NCBI RefSeq assembly: GCF_900114475.1
Contig: NZ_FOTE01000003.1
Span: 536,667-600,666, forward strand
Direction: 5' to 3'
Length of the DNA: 64,000 nt
Source: Paenibacillus sp. 1_12
Lineage (GTDB): Bacteria; Bacillota; Bacilli; Paenibacillales; NBRC-103111
Made by a program: the position numbers and the translations under genes. Positions 54,501-63,959 of this stretch are shown piece by piece. The notes below the pieces were generated by a model. That model made no database searches. It was not told the origin of the DNA and worked only from the letters and a program-made list of their open reading frames with translations. Within the stretch, counting starts at the first letter, position 1; each line of letters starts with the position of its first letter.

Positions 54501-55610
54501 CTGGAACCCATACGAGTATTACAGGTAGTAACCCATATGAACCGTGGTGGACTGGAAACGATGCTGATGAACTATTACCGGCAGATGGATCGCAGCCAAA
54601 TACAGTTTGATTTTATGGTGCATCGTAACGCTGAAGGACATTATGATCAGGAGATTCTGAGTCTCGGTGGACGGATTTATCGAATGCCGCAGATCAGGCC
54701 AGGCAATTACCGACGCTATTTCAAAGTTTTGAATCATTTTTTTGAAAATCACCCTAATTACCGTGTAGTTCACTCGCATATTAACGAAAATAGCGGCTTT
54801 GTGCTTCGTGCGGCCAAGCAGGCGAATATTCCCTACCGCATCGCGCACAGTCACCTGAGTGATCTGGGCATCGATTTGAAGCTTCCGTTTCGTTTATATG
54901 CCAGACATATCATGAAGGATCAGCCGAGCGAATATTTCGCTTGTTCTGAGAAAGCTGGTCAATGGCTATTTGGTGGTAAAAAATCAGTTGCGAATGAAGT
55001 GACCGTTCTCAACAACGCTGTGAATGTAGCAGAATTTAAGTATGATGAGGAAGTCCGCAAATCCATAAGAAATGAGCTCGGTATAGGCGACCAATTGGTG
55101 ATCGGACATATCGGTAGATTCAACAAGCAGAAAAACCATAAATATTTGATTGATATATTTAAAGCCGTTACGGAAAGTTGCCCACAAGCGTTGCTTTTAA
55201 TGGTTGGTGACGGTGATCTTCGGGCTTCCATACAAAAAAAAGCAGATCAATTAGGATTGTCGAACAACGTTCGTTTTTTGGGAGTTAGAAGTGATATTTC
55301 TGTATTGATGCAAGCAATGGACTTATTTTTATTTCCTTCCTTATTCGAGGGGTTACCCGTTGTTCTCGTAGAAGCACAAGCGGCAGGCTTACAATGTGTG
55401 GTTGCGGATACAATCACTAAAGAGAGCGATGTGACAGGTCGTGTTCAGTTTGTAAGCTTGAATGAATCACCTGACAAGTGGGCACAACGGATTCTAAATG
55501 CCTCCTATGAGCATGCAGATACATCCGAGCTGCTAAGTGTTAAAGGATACGATACCCAAACGATGTCCAAATGGTTGATGAGCTATTATTTACAACCTAA
55601 GCTTATATAG
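54501..55610 (+). CDS. EpsF-like GT4 glycosyltransferase with probable CTG start
   Basis: 369 residues. Family members begin with IRVLQVV-x-MNRGGLETM; here EPIRVLQVVTHMNRGGLETM is all encoded in frame, but the first in-frame ATG is at Met13, inside that motif. The only codon well placed for the family start is CTG 54501-54503, with AGGAGGG (54488-54494) six bases upstream. EX7E region: SLFEGLPVVLVEAQAAGLQ. The ribosome site overlaps the previous stop codon. Apart from the start codon the gene is ordinary. Confidence 0.85.
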   Translation: MEPIRVLQVVTHMNRGGLETMLMNYYRQMDRSQIQFDFMVHRNAEGHYDQEILSLGGRIYRMPQIRPGNYRRYFKVLNHFFENHPNYRVVHSHINENSGFVLRAAKQANIPYRIAHSHLSDLGIDLKLPFRLYARHIMKDQPSEYFACSEKAGQWLFGGKKSVANEVTVLNNAVNVAEFKYDEEVRKSIRNELGIGDQLVIGHIGRFNKQKNHKYLIDIFKAVTESCPQALLLMVGDGDLRASIQKKADQLGLSNNVRFLGVRSDISVLMQAMDLFLFPSLFEGLPVVLVEAQAAGLQCVVADTITKESDVTGRVQFVSLNESPDKWAQRILNASYEHADTSELLSVKGYDTQTMSKWLMSYYLQPKLI

Positions 55611-55630
55611 ATTTACGGAGGTTATTTGTC

Positions 55631-56524
55631 GTGACTGCTATTTTAACTATTTTCACCCCTTCGTATAACCGTGCGTACACGCTTCACCTTTGTTATGAAA
55701 GCTTATTAAGACAGACATTCAAAGATTTTGTGTGGCTCATCATCGATGATGGTTCTACTGATAATACCAAAGAATTAGTCGATTCTTGGATTTCCGAGGG
55801 AACCCTTAACATCCGCTATCATTATCAAGACAATCTGGGGATGCATGGAGCACATAACACCGCTTATGAATTAATCGATACGGAGCTAAATGTGTGCATT
55901 GATTCCGATGACTATATGTCTGATAATGCCGTGGAAACCATCATTTCATTTTGGGATAAAAACGGAAGTGACGCGTACGCCGGAATGGTAGGATTAGATG
56001 CGACACCTGCTGGAGAAGTCATAGGAACTAGGATGCCGGAAGGGCTGCGAGTGACAACGCTCACTGATCTTTATGATAAGCACAAGGTTCAAGGTGACAA
56101 AAAACTCGTATATAGGTCCGAACTAACGCGAAAGTGCCCACCCTATCCAATATATCCTAATGAGAAATATTGCCCACTCAGCTATAAATATGTTCTTATA
56201 GACCAACAGTACCCGCTATTGGTTGTTAATGAAGTTCTTTGTTATGTAGAATATTTGCCTGATGGCTCGAGCTTGAACATGATCAAGCAGTACCAAAAGA
56301 ACCCACGCGGATTTTCATTTTTTAGAAAAGTGGCCATGCAGTATGCTCCTTCTTTCAAGGAGAGATTTCGGGAATCCGTACATTATATTTCGAGCAATAT
56401 TATGCTTGGTAATTATAAGTATTTGTTAGAGTCGCCTTGCAAATGGACGACCTTAATGGCAACTCCACTCGGTGCGATGCTCTATGTTTATATCCAATAT
56501 AAGAATAAAAGGATTGCGAAATGA
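55631..56524 (+). CDS. GT2 glycosyltransferase
   Basis: 297 residues, GTG start 55631 after CGGAGG. TIFTPSYNRAYTLHLCYESL, IDDGSTDNT and NVCIDSDDYM (DXD) define the GT-A enzyme; QDNLGMHGAHNTAYELI is characteristic of this subgroup in Bacilli glycan loci. It overlaps the polymerase gene by four bases (ATGA). Confidence 0.87.
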   Translation: MTAILTIFTPSYNRAYTLHLCYESLLRQTFKDFVWLIIDDGSTDNTKELVDSWISEGTLNIRYHYQDNLGMHGAHNTAYELIDTELNVCIDSDDYMSDNAVETIISFWDKNGSDAYAGMVGLDATPAGEVIGTRMPEGLRVTTLTDLYDKHKVQGDKKLVYRSELTRKCPPYPIYPNEKYCPLSYKYVLIDQQYPLLVVNEVLCYVEYLPDGSSLNMIKQYQKNPRGFSFFRKVAMQYAPSFKERFRESVHYISSNIMLGNYKYLLESPCKWTTLMATPLGAMLYVYIQYKNKRIAK

Positions 56525-57588
56525 CGGTATTTTGGATTACTTTATGCAGCACGTTTATGATTGCGCTATTAGCCAGATTTGTTGCTAAACCAACTTTGAC
56601 AGGTCATCTATTTGTCGAGCCTAATAAGGTGCTTGTATTTATTGTGATCACTGTGATGGTTCTGGTTTCTGGATTGCGAAATGGCATAGGCGATACGTAT
56701 TTCTACATGTATTCTTATCGTACAACGGTATTTAGTTTGGAAAATATCCTGTTTAAGGCTGATTTTGGATTTAATCTCATACAATATGTGTTACAATACA
56801 TTTCGATGGACCCACAACTGCTTATATTCGTAGTTGCATTGGTGACCAACGTACTCATCCTTCTTGTATTACTTAAATACTCAAGGTTTTTTGAATTAAG
56901 TATTTTTCTCTACATTACAAGCGGACAATATTTGGTTTCCATGAATGGAATTAGACAGTTTCTTGCGGGAGCTCTTCTCTTTGCTGCAACGAAATATATA
57001 TTTGACGGCAACTGGAAGAAGTACATGGTTATAGTGCTCATTGCTTCAACTATACATCAATCGGCACTTATTCTAATTCCTATTTACTTTATCGTACGTC
57101 AAAAGGCCTGGACAACTCAAACCTATTTACTTCTCACATTAGCCGTGTTATTTGTATTTGGCTATGGTCAATTCTCACAAGCTTTTTTCAGCGTAATTAA
57201 AGATACCAAATATAGCGAGTATGAAAACTTGGAAACGCATGGCGCCAATTTTTTAAGAGTTATTGTGACAGCTGCGCCTCTCATCATTGCTTATTTTGGA
57301 CGAGAAAAATTAAGGCGAATTTTTCCAAAGAGCGATTACATCGTCAATATGTGCTTAATTAATGTCGTAGTGATGTTGATTTCGACGCAACAGTGGATAT
57401 TTGCTAGATTTAGTATTTATTTCGGGTTGTATATCCTTATTCTTATCCCTTGGATCATAGAATTGTTTGTGCCCAAAGATCGTAAGCTCGTTTATTACGC
57501 TATTTTGGTATGTTATTGTATCTATTACTACTATGAGAGTGTTATTAGTTTAAATATTAGATATACAAGTAACTTTTTTAAATTATGA
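56521..57588 (+). CDS. epsG: EpsG-family polysaccharide polymerase (Wzy-like)
   Basis: 355 residues, about ten membrane helices. VLVSGLRNGIGDTYFYMYSY in the first third and GQYLVSMNGIRQFLAGALLF in the middle are typical EpsG motifs. It joins flipped repeat units outside the membrane, working with the Wzx flippase (47641) and the YveK/BY-kinase pair (27273, 28014). Confidence 0.87.
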   Translation: MTVFWITLCSTFMIALLARFVAKPTLTGHLFVEPNKVLVFIVITVMVLVSGLRNGIGDTYFYMYSYRTTVFSLENILFKADFGFNLIQYVLQYISMDPQLLIFVVALVTNVLILLVLLKYSRFFELSIFLYITSGQYLVSMNGIRQFLAGALLFAATKYIFDGNWKKYMVIVLIASTIHQSALILIPIYFIVRQKAWTTQTYLLLTLAVLFVFGYGQFSQAFFSVIKDTKYSEYENLETHGANFLRVIVTAAPLIIAYFGREKLRRIFPKSDYIVNMCLINVVVMLISTQQWIFARFSIYFGLYILILIPWIIELFVPKDRKLVYYAILVCYCIYYYYESVISLNIRYTSNFFKL

Positions 57589-57730
57589 ATGAACTGAGAT
57601 ACTTTTAAAGCAATATGTGATTGGAATGGGAACTTTAAGCGGTCGCAGTTCAATCGTTTCCATGTGTAATGGTGGAAATAACCTGAAAGCATGTATTGCT
57701 GGTTCGATTGTCACTTGAGGAGTGGAGAAG

Positions 57731-58327
57731 ATGAAAAGACTTTTTGATATAATGGTTTCTGTTATGATGCTATTGCTATTATTTCCATTGATCATCGTAT
57801 TGGCCATTCTAGTCAGATTCAAGTTAGGTTCACCGATTCTCTTTAAGCAGGAGCGTCCTGGTTTACATGGTAAGCCGTTTATTTTATATAAGTTTCGTAC
57901 GATGACGGATTCAAGGGACCGTGATGGGAACTATTTATCGGATTCTGTAAGACTGACGTCCTTCGGTCAAATTTTGCGTAAATATAGTCTGGATGAGCTT
58001 CCTCAGCTCGCTAACGTCATTAAGGGGGATCTGAGTTTAGTAGGACCTCGACCATTATTAATGGATTACTTACCACTATATACGGAGGAGCAGGCGAGGC
58101 GTCATTTAGTGAGACCGGGGATAACAGGGTGGGCTCAGATTAATGGAAGAAATGCGATTTCATGGGAAGAAAAATTCAAGCTAGATGTGTGGTATGTAGA
58201 CAATCAAAGTGGAGCACTAGATGCCAGAATCATCGTGGCTACATTTCTTAAAGTCTTCAAACCCGAAGGGGTCAGCCATGCTAATCATGTAACGATGGAG
58301 AAGTTCATGGGGTCGAAGCTTTCTTAG
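57731..58327 (+). CDS. epsL: EpsL/PglC-like initiating sugar-phosphate transferase
   Basis: 198 residues. One membrane helix (about 5-30), then FKQERPGLHGKPFILYKFRT, SLDELPQLANVIKGDLSLVG-PRPLL and PGITGWAQINGRNAI: a short monotopic phosphoglycosyl transferase. It starts the repeat unit on undecaprenyl phosphate; the small PglC form suits diacetylbacillosamine. ATG 57731 is chosen since TGAGGAG (57716-57722) stands eight bases before it and would overlap GTG 57722. Confidence 0.9.
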   Translation: MKRLFDIMVSVMMLLLLFPLIIVLAILVRFKLGSPILFKQERPGLHGKPFILYKFRTMTDSRDRDGNYLSDSVRLTSFGQILRKYSLDELPQLANVIKGDLSLVGPRPLLMDYLPLYTEEQARRHLVRPGITGWAQINGRNAISWEEKFKLDVWYVDNQSGALDARIIVATFLKVFKPEGVSHANHVTMEKFMGSKLS

Positions 58328-58336
58328 GAAAAGGAT

Positions 58337-58993
58337 GTGGAAAAACTGAACATCGTAATAATTGGATCAGGCGGACACAGCAAAGTTGTTCGAGACATCA
58401 TAAGCTCAAAGGAGGACTATTGTGTAAAAGCTGTCCTGGATGATAAATATGATCAGTTAACATCGAACGGAGACATATATACAGGACCTATATCTTCAGC
58501 GCAGCATATTATTAGCTTATATGAAGGGATCAAATTTATTATCGCTATTGGGAATAATGAGATCAGACAGTCGATTGTCTCGAAGTTAGGACTATCTCAT
58601 GAATCTTATATCTCACTGGTACACGAAACAGCTGTAATCAGTCCAAGCGCCTTCGTTGGTTCGGGAACTGTTATCATGGCCAATGCCGTTGTTCAGGCTG
58701 ACGCAATAATTGGTCGATACACGATTATTAACACGTCTGCTATTATTGAGCATGACAATTGTATTGGAGATTATGTGCACATTGCTCCTCGGGCAACCCT
58801 TACTGGAGATGTTAAAGTTAAACATGGGTGTATGATCGGTGCGGGGGCAACTATTATTCCTGGACTTTCCATTGGGGAGAGGTCGGTAATAGGCGCAGGC
58901 TCTACCGTTATCCACTCCATTCCCTCGGACTGTACAGCCGTTGGAATTCCGGCGAAGGTGATTAATAAGAATAAAAGATCGATGGACAGTTGA
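58337..58993 (+). CDS. epsM: EpsM/PglD/NeuD-like sugar O/N-acyltransferase
   Basis: 218 residues, GTG start after AGGAAAAGG. An N-terminal Rossmann-like domain (NIVIIGSGGHSKVVRDII) binds the UDP-sugar and a left-handed beta-helix of hexapeptide repeats follows (about 95-210), with the catalytic His in IIEHDNCIGDYVHIAPRATL. In the PglD route it acetylates UDP-4-amino-sugar. It follows the initiating transferase by nine bases. Confidence 0.88.
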   Translation: MEKLNIVIIGSGGHSKVVRDIISSKEDYCVKAVLDDKYDQLTSNGDIYTGPISSAQHIISLYEGIKFIIAIGNNEIRQSIVSKLGLSHESYISLVHETAVISPSAFVGSGTVIMANAVVQADAIIGRYTIINTSAIIEHDNCIGDYVHIAPRATLTGDVKVKHGCMIGAGATIIPGLSIGERSVIGAGSTVIHSIPSDCTAVGIPAKVINKNKRSMDS

Positions 58994-59108
58994 TCGTAAG
59001 AATGATCAATGCGCTGAAACTTTACCAATACGACTATTTGGCCGTCCGGAAATTACGGTTTATCATAAATCTTAATCCCACATTTTAATATGAAAGGTGT
59101 TTCGTCAT

Positions 59109-60272
59109 ATGACATCAATAAAAAAGCGAATATATTTGTCTTCTCCCCATATGAGTGGCCAAGAGCAAGAATACATTGCACAAGCCTTTCAAACCAACTG
59201 GATTGCTCCATTAGGACCTCATGTTGATAACTTTGAAAACGAATTTGCGGCTTACGTCGGTATCCAAAATGCGGCTGCTGTAAGCTCTGGAACAGCGGCT
59301 ATTCATCTGGCTCTGCGTTTGCTGGATATAAAAACAGGAGATTTCGTTTTTTGTTCAAGCTTAACTTTTGTGGCTAGTGCAAATCCTATCATCTATCAGG
59401 GAGCCCAACCAGTGTTTATTGACTCGGAACCGGAAACCTGGAATATGTCACCTGTTGCTTTGGAACGTGCACTAAAGGATGCTGATCGGATAGGAAAGCT
59501 GCCTAAGGCAGTTATTGTAGTGAATTTATATGGACAAAGCGCTAAGATGGATGAAATTCTGACTTTGTGTGATCACTATAGGATACCTGTTATTGAGGAC
59601 GCAGCAGAGTCATTAGGCTCAACGTATAAAGGTCGTGCAAGTGGTACATTTGGTAAATTTGGTATCTACTCCTTTAACGGCAATAAAATTATTACGACCT
59701 CCAGTGGTGGAATGCTTGTATCTAATGTTGCAGATGCCATTACGAAGGGGAGGTTTTTGGCGACTCAAGCAAGAGATGCTGCCGCTCACTATCAGCATAG
59801 CGAGCTGGGATACAATTATCGAATGAGCAATGTGTTGGCAGGTATTGGCAGGGCTCAATTAAAGGTACTGGATGAGCGAGTGAATGCAAGAAGAGCTATT
59901 TTTGATCGATACCGTCAATGCTTGTCGGATATTTCTGGTATACAATTTATGCCGGAGCTAGAGAATACAAGGTCAAACCGTTGGCTTACTGCAATCACAA
60001 TTGATGAAAGTCAACTCGGTGTAACTATTGAACAATTACTTGAAGCGTTGACTGAAGAAAACATCGAAGCTCGTCCGGTCTGGAAGCCGTTGCACCTGCA
60101 GCCTCTCTATGAAGGGACTTCGTATTATTCACATAGCGAAAACGTAAGTGTTTCTGAGAGATTGTTCCGTACAGGGATGTGTCTTCCATCCGGGTCCAAT
60201 ATGACGGAAGAGGACCAAATGAGAGTTATCGATTGCATTAAAAGCTCCATACTGAATAAACTCATTACCTAG
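59109..60272 (+). CDS. epsN: EpsN/PglE-like DegT/DnrJ aminotransferase
   Basis: 387 residues. PLP-dependent sugar aminotransferase: AAVSSGTAAIHLALR (phosphate binding), EDAAESLGSTYKGRASGTFG (Asp contacting PLP) and the Schiff-base Lys in SFNGNKIITTSSGGML. It converts the 4-keto sugar from the EpsC-like dehydratase to the 4-amino sugar. ATG 59109 follows AAAGGTG at nine bases; GTG 59097 would overlap that site. It ends the eps-like operon. Confidence 0.9.
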   Translation: MTSIKKRIYLSSPHMSGQEQEYIAQAFQTNWIAPLGPHVDNFENEFAAYVGIQNAAAVSSGTAAIHLALRLLDIKTGDFVFCSSLTFVASANPIIYQGAQPVFIDSEPETWNMSPVALERALKDADRIGKLPKAVIVVNLYGQSAKMDEILTLCDHYRIPVIEDAAESLGSTYKGRASGTFGKFGIYSFNGNKIITTSSGGMLVSNVADAITKGRFLATQARDAAAHYQHSELGYNYRMSNVLAGIGRAQLKVLDERVNARRAIFDRYRQCLSDISGIQFMPELENTRSNRWLTAITIDESQLGVTIEQLLEALTEENIEARPVWKPLHLQPLYEGTSYYSHSENVSVSERLFRTGMCLPSGSNMTEEDQMRVIDCIKSSILNKLIT

Positions 60273-60546
60273 TAAATAAGGGGCTGTTCAAGAGGTTTAC
60301 AGAGACCCACGGGATAGCCCTTTGTCTAGGTTTTTAGTTGTTTTTGCGAAACAATAAGGTCTATGTATCTTCTGATCCTCAGCATCGAACTCACCCAATT
60401 CAGCCACGAAATACACAACCTTCAGTCTTTCGATTTTTTCAAAATTTCAGTTAGTGCGCCCTCACTTTAATTTCCGTGGTTTCAACTGGTAAAAGCGATC
60501 CAAAGTCAACTTTAAAAATCCATTTCCTGAGGTGGGTGACTAAAGC
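60273..60546. other. Gap with weak hairpin and a 47-codon minus-strand frame
   Basis: AAGGGGCT (60278-60285) can pair with AGCCCTTT (60316-60323), a weak terminator for the eps-like operon. On the minus strand, a frame ending at TAA 60297-60299 encodes VVYFVAELGEFDAEDQKIHR and continues about 20 residues; it has a stop upstream and no start. It looks like a decayed gene piece, not recognised. No clear promoter for the acyltransferase was found. Confidence 0.3.
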
Positions 60547-61107
60547 ATGATCAAAAAAATAATCGTATTTTTGATTGTAAGGACAAGGAAAAAAGTATTA
60601 GAAGAAATTTGGATGGAAGACTACATTAAATTAGGAATGAAGGTTGGTAAGAACTGTTCAATTCAACCAGATGTGCTCTTTGATTACTCGCATTGCTGGC
60701 TTATTCGAATTGGTAACAATGTGACTATCGCCCCTCAAGCTTATTTATTAGCACATGATGCCAGCACAAAACAATTAATTGGCTATACAAAAGTTGGCGA
60801 TGTAATAATTGAAGATAATGTGTTTATTGGAGCAAGAGCCATTATCATGCCAGCAGTCACCATAGGCAAGAACTCTATTGTAGCTGCGGGAAGTGTTGTA
60901 ACAAAATCTATTCCTGATAATAGTGTTGCAGCGGGAAATCCAGCAAAAGTAATATGTACCATTGAGGAATATATCGAAAAGACTAAATTGAATCAAAAGA
61001 CATCTCCGATATACGATTATGACTATACACTCGGTGGGGAAATAACTGATCAAAAGAGGGATCAGATGTTTGAGGAACTGAAAAATCGAATTGGTTTTGT
61101 GAAATGA
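60547..61107 (+). CDS. Hexapeptide-repeat acyltransferase
   Basis: 186 residues. Left-handed beta-helix with IIEDNVFIGARAIIMPAVTI, GKNSIVAAGSVVTKSIPDNS and the closing AAGNPAKVI of the maltose/xenobiotic O-acetyltransferase class. GAGGTGGGTGA precedes ATG 60547. It is separated from epsN by 274 bases and may O-acetylate the polymer or act apart from it. A strong terminator follows. Confidence 0.82.
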   Translation: MIKKIIVFLIVRTRKKVLEEIWMEDYIKLGMKVGKNCSIQPDVLFDYSHCWLIRIGNNVTIAPQAYLLAHDASTKQLIGYTKVGDVIIEDNVFIGARAIIMPAVTIGKNSIVAAGSVVTKSIPDNSVAAGNPAKVICTIEEYIEKTKLNQKTSPIYDYDYTLGGEITDQKRDQMFEELKNRIGFVK

Positions 61108-61171
61108 AATAACATCAAGCAAAGTCAGAAAATGGAGACGGTTTCAGGTATCATATCCGAAGTTGACAAAA

Positions 61172-61213
61172 GGATCTGAGAGATTGTTGTCCTCCCTCAG
61201 ATCCTCATTTTTT
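61172..61213 (+). terminator. Terminator closing the polysaccharide locus
   Basis: GGATCTGAG (61172-61180) pairs with CTCAGATCC (61196-61204); T run 61208-61213. Confidence 0.8.
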
Positions 61214-61246
61214 ACAAGGGTTCACGAGCTGTTTTCTACATCATAG

Positions 61247-62680
61247 TCACAAAAACTTCCTGTTGTGCTTCTTACCGTCATAGCTGAACAGCACAGGCTT
61301 TGCTTCCACAATCGATTCCAAATGCACCGTTTTTCCCCACAGCTGTTGAATGTAGGGCATCGTTCTTTCTACATATTTCAAATCCAGCTCCATACCTTCG
61401 TAAGCATGCTTTAAGTATAGCTCCCCGTTGCGGTCATAATTCCCATCCTCCACAACGATGTAGGGAAACCCGCCATTCACACGGGAATAAATCAACTGAT
61501 CACGGATGCTTTCCCACGATTTATCGGTTATTTTCCACTCGGGCCCCTTTTTCTCGAATACATACAGATCCAGCTCATCAACCAGCTTCTTGGTCATATA
61601 GTTGCGGACGAACGATATATCTGAATCATATTCGCGGACATCGAACATTTTTTGCCGACCTTCACCACCCTTGCGGCCTAAGCGATCCCGTTCCTCCTGG
61701 GTGGGCTGATCCCAGCGTTTCTCAATATCCTCGAACATTTTTAAGCCCAGATAATAAGGATTCAAGCTGTGCTGTGATGGAATAACGACGGACGAATTCA
61801 GCTTCGCATATTCAATGGTTTCTTCCACGTTAAGATCCAGCTCCCGCAAAATCCTTTGATGCCAATACGAAGCCCAGCCTTCGTTCATGATCTTCGTTTC
61901 CAGCTGCGGCCAGAAATATAACATTTCATCGCGAAGCATTGTCATAATGTCACGCTGCCACGGAGCCATGTGAGGAGCATGCTCTTCTATAAACAGGACA
62001 AGGTCCTTTTCGGGAGCGGGCGGGAACTTCGGCAGCTCTTGACTACGCGTTTCCTTCTCCTTGACAGGGTGATCCAAATTCCACAAGTCCTCATAGCCGA
62101 GCTTGCGGTCGCGATTATCCGGATCGGGAGATTGCTCTTTGTTCTTACCGCCTCCATAACGTCCTGCCTCATAGGGTTTGGAGATAATCGGGTCAACATG
62201 CTCCTGAATCGCAAGTACGGCATCGATAAAACGCTCGACCTCATCGGTTCCATATTCAACCTCATACTGCCGGATACGCTCAGCGGTTGCAGACATACTT
62301 TCGACCATGTTGCGGTTGGTTTTGGAAAAGCGCATATTGTTTTTGAAAAAATCGCAGTGGGCCAGCACATGAGCCACAATCAGCTTGTTCTGGATTAAAG
62401 AATTGCCATCCAGCAGGAAGGCATAACAAGGATCGGAGTTAATGACCAACTCATAGATTTTACTGAGTCCAAAATCGTACTGCATTTTCATTTTGTTAAA
62501 TGTCTTACCAAAGCTCCAATGGCTGAAGCGGGTCGGCATGCCATAGGCTCCAAATGTGTAGATGATGTCGGCGGGGCAAATTTCATACCGCATCGGATAG
62601 AAGTCAAGTCCAAAGCCGCTGGCAATCTCCGTAATCTCAGCAATAGACGTTCGAAGCTCCTGCATATCGGTACTATTCAT
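61247..62680 (-). CDS. spoVR: SpoVR-family sporulation protein
   Basis: 477 residues. [20 protein letters not shown] near the N-terminus, [10 protein letters not shown], then [12 protein letters not shown] and [17 protein letters not shown] in the middle are hallmarks of SpoVR, a protein needed for normal spore cortex in Bacillus. GGGAGGG precedes ATG 62680, which overlaps the yhbH stop (ATGA, 62677-62680). It is the last gene of the minus-strand unit and converges on the polysaccharide locus. Confidence 0.92.
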   Translation of the reverse strand: MNSTDMQELRTSIAEITEIASGFGLDFYPMRYEICPADIIYTFGAYGMPTRFSHWSFGKTFNKMKMQYDFGLSKIYELVINSDPCYAFLLDGNSLIQNKLIVAHVLAHCDFFKNNMRFSKTNRNMVESMSATAERIRQYEVEYGTDEVERFIDAVLAIQEHVDPIISKPYEAGRYGGGKNKEQSPDPDNRDRKLGYEDLWNLDHPVKEKETRSQELPKFPPAPEKDLVLFIEEHAPHMAPWQRDIMTMLRDEMLYFWPQLETKIMNEGWASYWHQRILRELDLNVEETIEYAKLNSSVVIPSQHSLNPYYLGLKMFEDIEKRWDQPTQEERDRLGRKGGEGRQKMFDVREYDSDISFVRNYMTKKLVDELDLYVFEKKGPEWKITDKSWESIRDQLIYSRVNGGFPYIVVEDGNYDRNGELYLKHAYEGMELDLKYVERTMPYIQQLWGKTVHLESIVEAKPVLFSYDGKKHNRKFL

Positions 62681-63837
62681 TGCACAGCCCTCCCTGAAGA
62701 GGCATTAGGAAAAAAGGTACGCAGTGCTTTGTATACTTCATTTTTCTCTTTGATCACGTAATGAACGAACTTGGGATTATGAATATTGCGATAGGCCGAC
62801 ATCAGTGTGCTGCTGCGGTTATATTGATTGACCTCCCCGTAGCCGAACAGATTGCAGCGTGCGACAAGCTCTCCGATCAATCTCACGCAGCGGTCGTTAT
62901 CCGAGGTCAGATTATCGCCATCAGAAAAGTGAAAAGGATATATATTGTAACGGGAAGGTGGATAGCGGCGGTCGATCATATCCATAGCCAGTTGATAAGC
63001 AGAGGAGCAAATGGTGCCGCCGCTCTCGCCCTTGGTAAAAAATTCCTCCTCGGTTACCTCCTTGGCTTCAGTATGATGAGCAATAAATACAATCTCTACA
63101 TGCTCATATTTGGTACGCAAAAAACGCGTCATCCAGAAAAAGAAGCTGCGCGCCATATATTTTTCAAAGGAGCCCATGGAACCAGACGTATCCATCATAG
63201 CGATGATCAGTGCGTTGGATTGCGGTGTAATCTTTTCATCCCAGGTTTTGAAACGGAGATCGTCGGGATTAATATGGTGAATGCCGGGATCACCTGCTGT
63301 TGCATTGCGTCGCAAATTTTCGAGAATCGTCCGCTTTTTATCGATATTGGACATGATCCCTTTTTTGCGTATATCGTTAAAAATAACTTCTTTGGAGGTG
63401 AGCACATCCTTTTCCTTCTGCTGTAAATTGGGCAGCTCTAATTCCTCGAAGAGCAGCGATTGTAATTCTTCCATCTCAATTTCCGCATCATAATAATCCT
63501 CCCCAGGCTGATCGCCAGCACCTTCTCCCTTACCGGGTCCCTTGGCAGGAGTCGGGTCAACGCCTAAGACGTCTCCGACCTGACTATCTCCATCTCCTTG
63601 ACCAACATGTTTGCTCTTATTGTAATTATACCGAAGGCGATATTCGTCGAGACTGCGAATGGGCACTTTGATGATTTGCTTGCCATCGGACATAATAATG
63701 CTCTCATCGCTAACCAGATCAGGCAGGTTCTGCTTGATTGCTTCACGTACTTTTTGCTGATGGCGGGTTTGATCCTGATAGCCTTTGCGATGCAGGGACC
63801 AATCCTCGCGGGATACGGTAAACAAGGGCTCTGTCAT
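62677..63837 (-). CDS. yhbH: YhbH/DUF444-family sporulation protein
   Basis: 386 residues. A charged N-terminal half with a Gly-rich linker, then a von Willebrand A-like domain with MIDAS-type motif [14 protein letters not shown] and [13 protein letters not shown] 63837 is chosen because AAGGAGGTG stands eight bases upstream; a longer frame to 63945 runs into hairpin repeats. The usual order in Bacilli is prkA-yhbH-spoVR, so the PrkA kinase gene is expected just beyond the window's right edge. Confidence 0.9.
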   Translation of the reverse strand: MTEPLFTVSREDWSLHRKGYQDQTRHQQKVREAIKQNLPDLVSDESIIMSDGKQIIKVPIRSLDEYRLRYNYNKSKHVGQGDGDSQVGDVLGVDPTPAKGPGKGEGAGDQPGEDYYDAEIEMEELQSLLFEELELPNLQQKEKDVLTSKEVIFNDIRKKGIMSNIDKKRTILENLRRNATAGDPGIHHINPDDLRFKTWDEKITPQSNALIIAMMDTSGSMGSFEKYMARSFFFWMTRFLRTKYEHVEIVFIAHHTEAKEVTEEEFFTKGESGGTICSSAYQLAMDMIDRRYPPSRYNIYPFHFSDGDNLTSDNDRCVRLIGELVARCNLFGYGEVNQYNRSSTLMSAYRNIHNPKFVHYVIKEKNEVYKALRTFFPNASSGRAVQ

Positions 63838-63854
63838 GACGGACACCTCCTTAG

Positions 63855-63959
63855 AGTTTTGCGAAGCAAAACTAACTCCGTAAGCATTTGTTGAGTTTGC
63901 GGAGAAACTGACTGCGTAAGCTTTCACTGAAATTTGGGAAGCCAAACAGACTTCGCAAG
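63855..63959. repeat. Three tandem imperfect hairpin repeats, period about 38
   Basis: Units begin near 63855, 63893 and 63930. Each has a small hairpin followed by a conserved ACTnCGnAAG-like block (CTCCGTAAG, CTGCGTAAG, CTTCGCAAG). The stems differ but keep pairing: AGTTTTGC-GAA-GCAAAACT, AGTTT-GCGGAG-AAACT and TTTGG-GAAG-CCAAA. They lie just upstream of the yhbH ribosome site. Confidence 0.65.

Noticed and set aside
57589-57730. Hairpin TTTCCA/TGGAAA before epsL as terminator or small RNA
   Set aside because: The stem has a bulge and there is no T run or promoter; too weak to call.
58994-59108. CCGT/ACGG hairpin before epsN
   Set aside because: Only four to five base pairs with no T tract; not enough for a terminator.
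61300-62398. Two plus-strand frames of 161 and 142 residues
   Set aside because: Both are antisense to spoVR and have His/Pro- or Leu-rich compositions typical of shadow frames.
62761-63426. 221-residue plus-strand open frame
   Set aside because: It is antisense to yhbH, whose DTSGS motif and ribosome site are clear.
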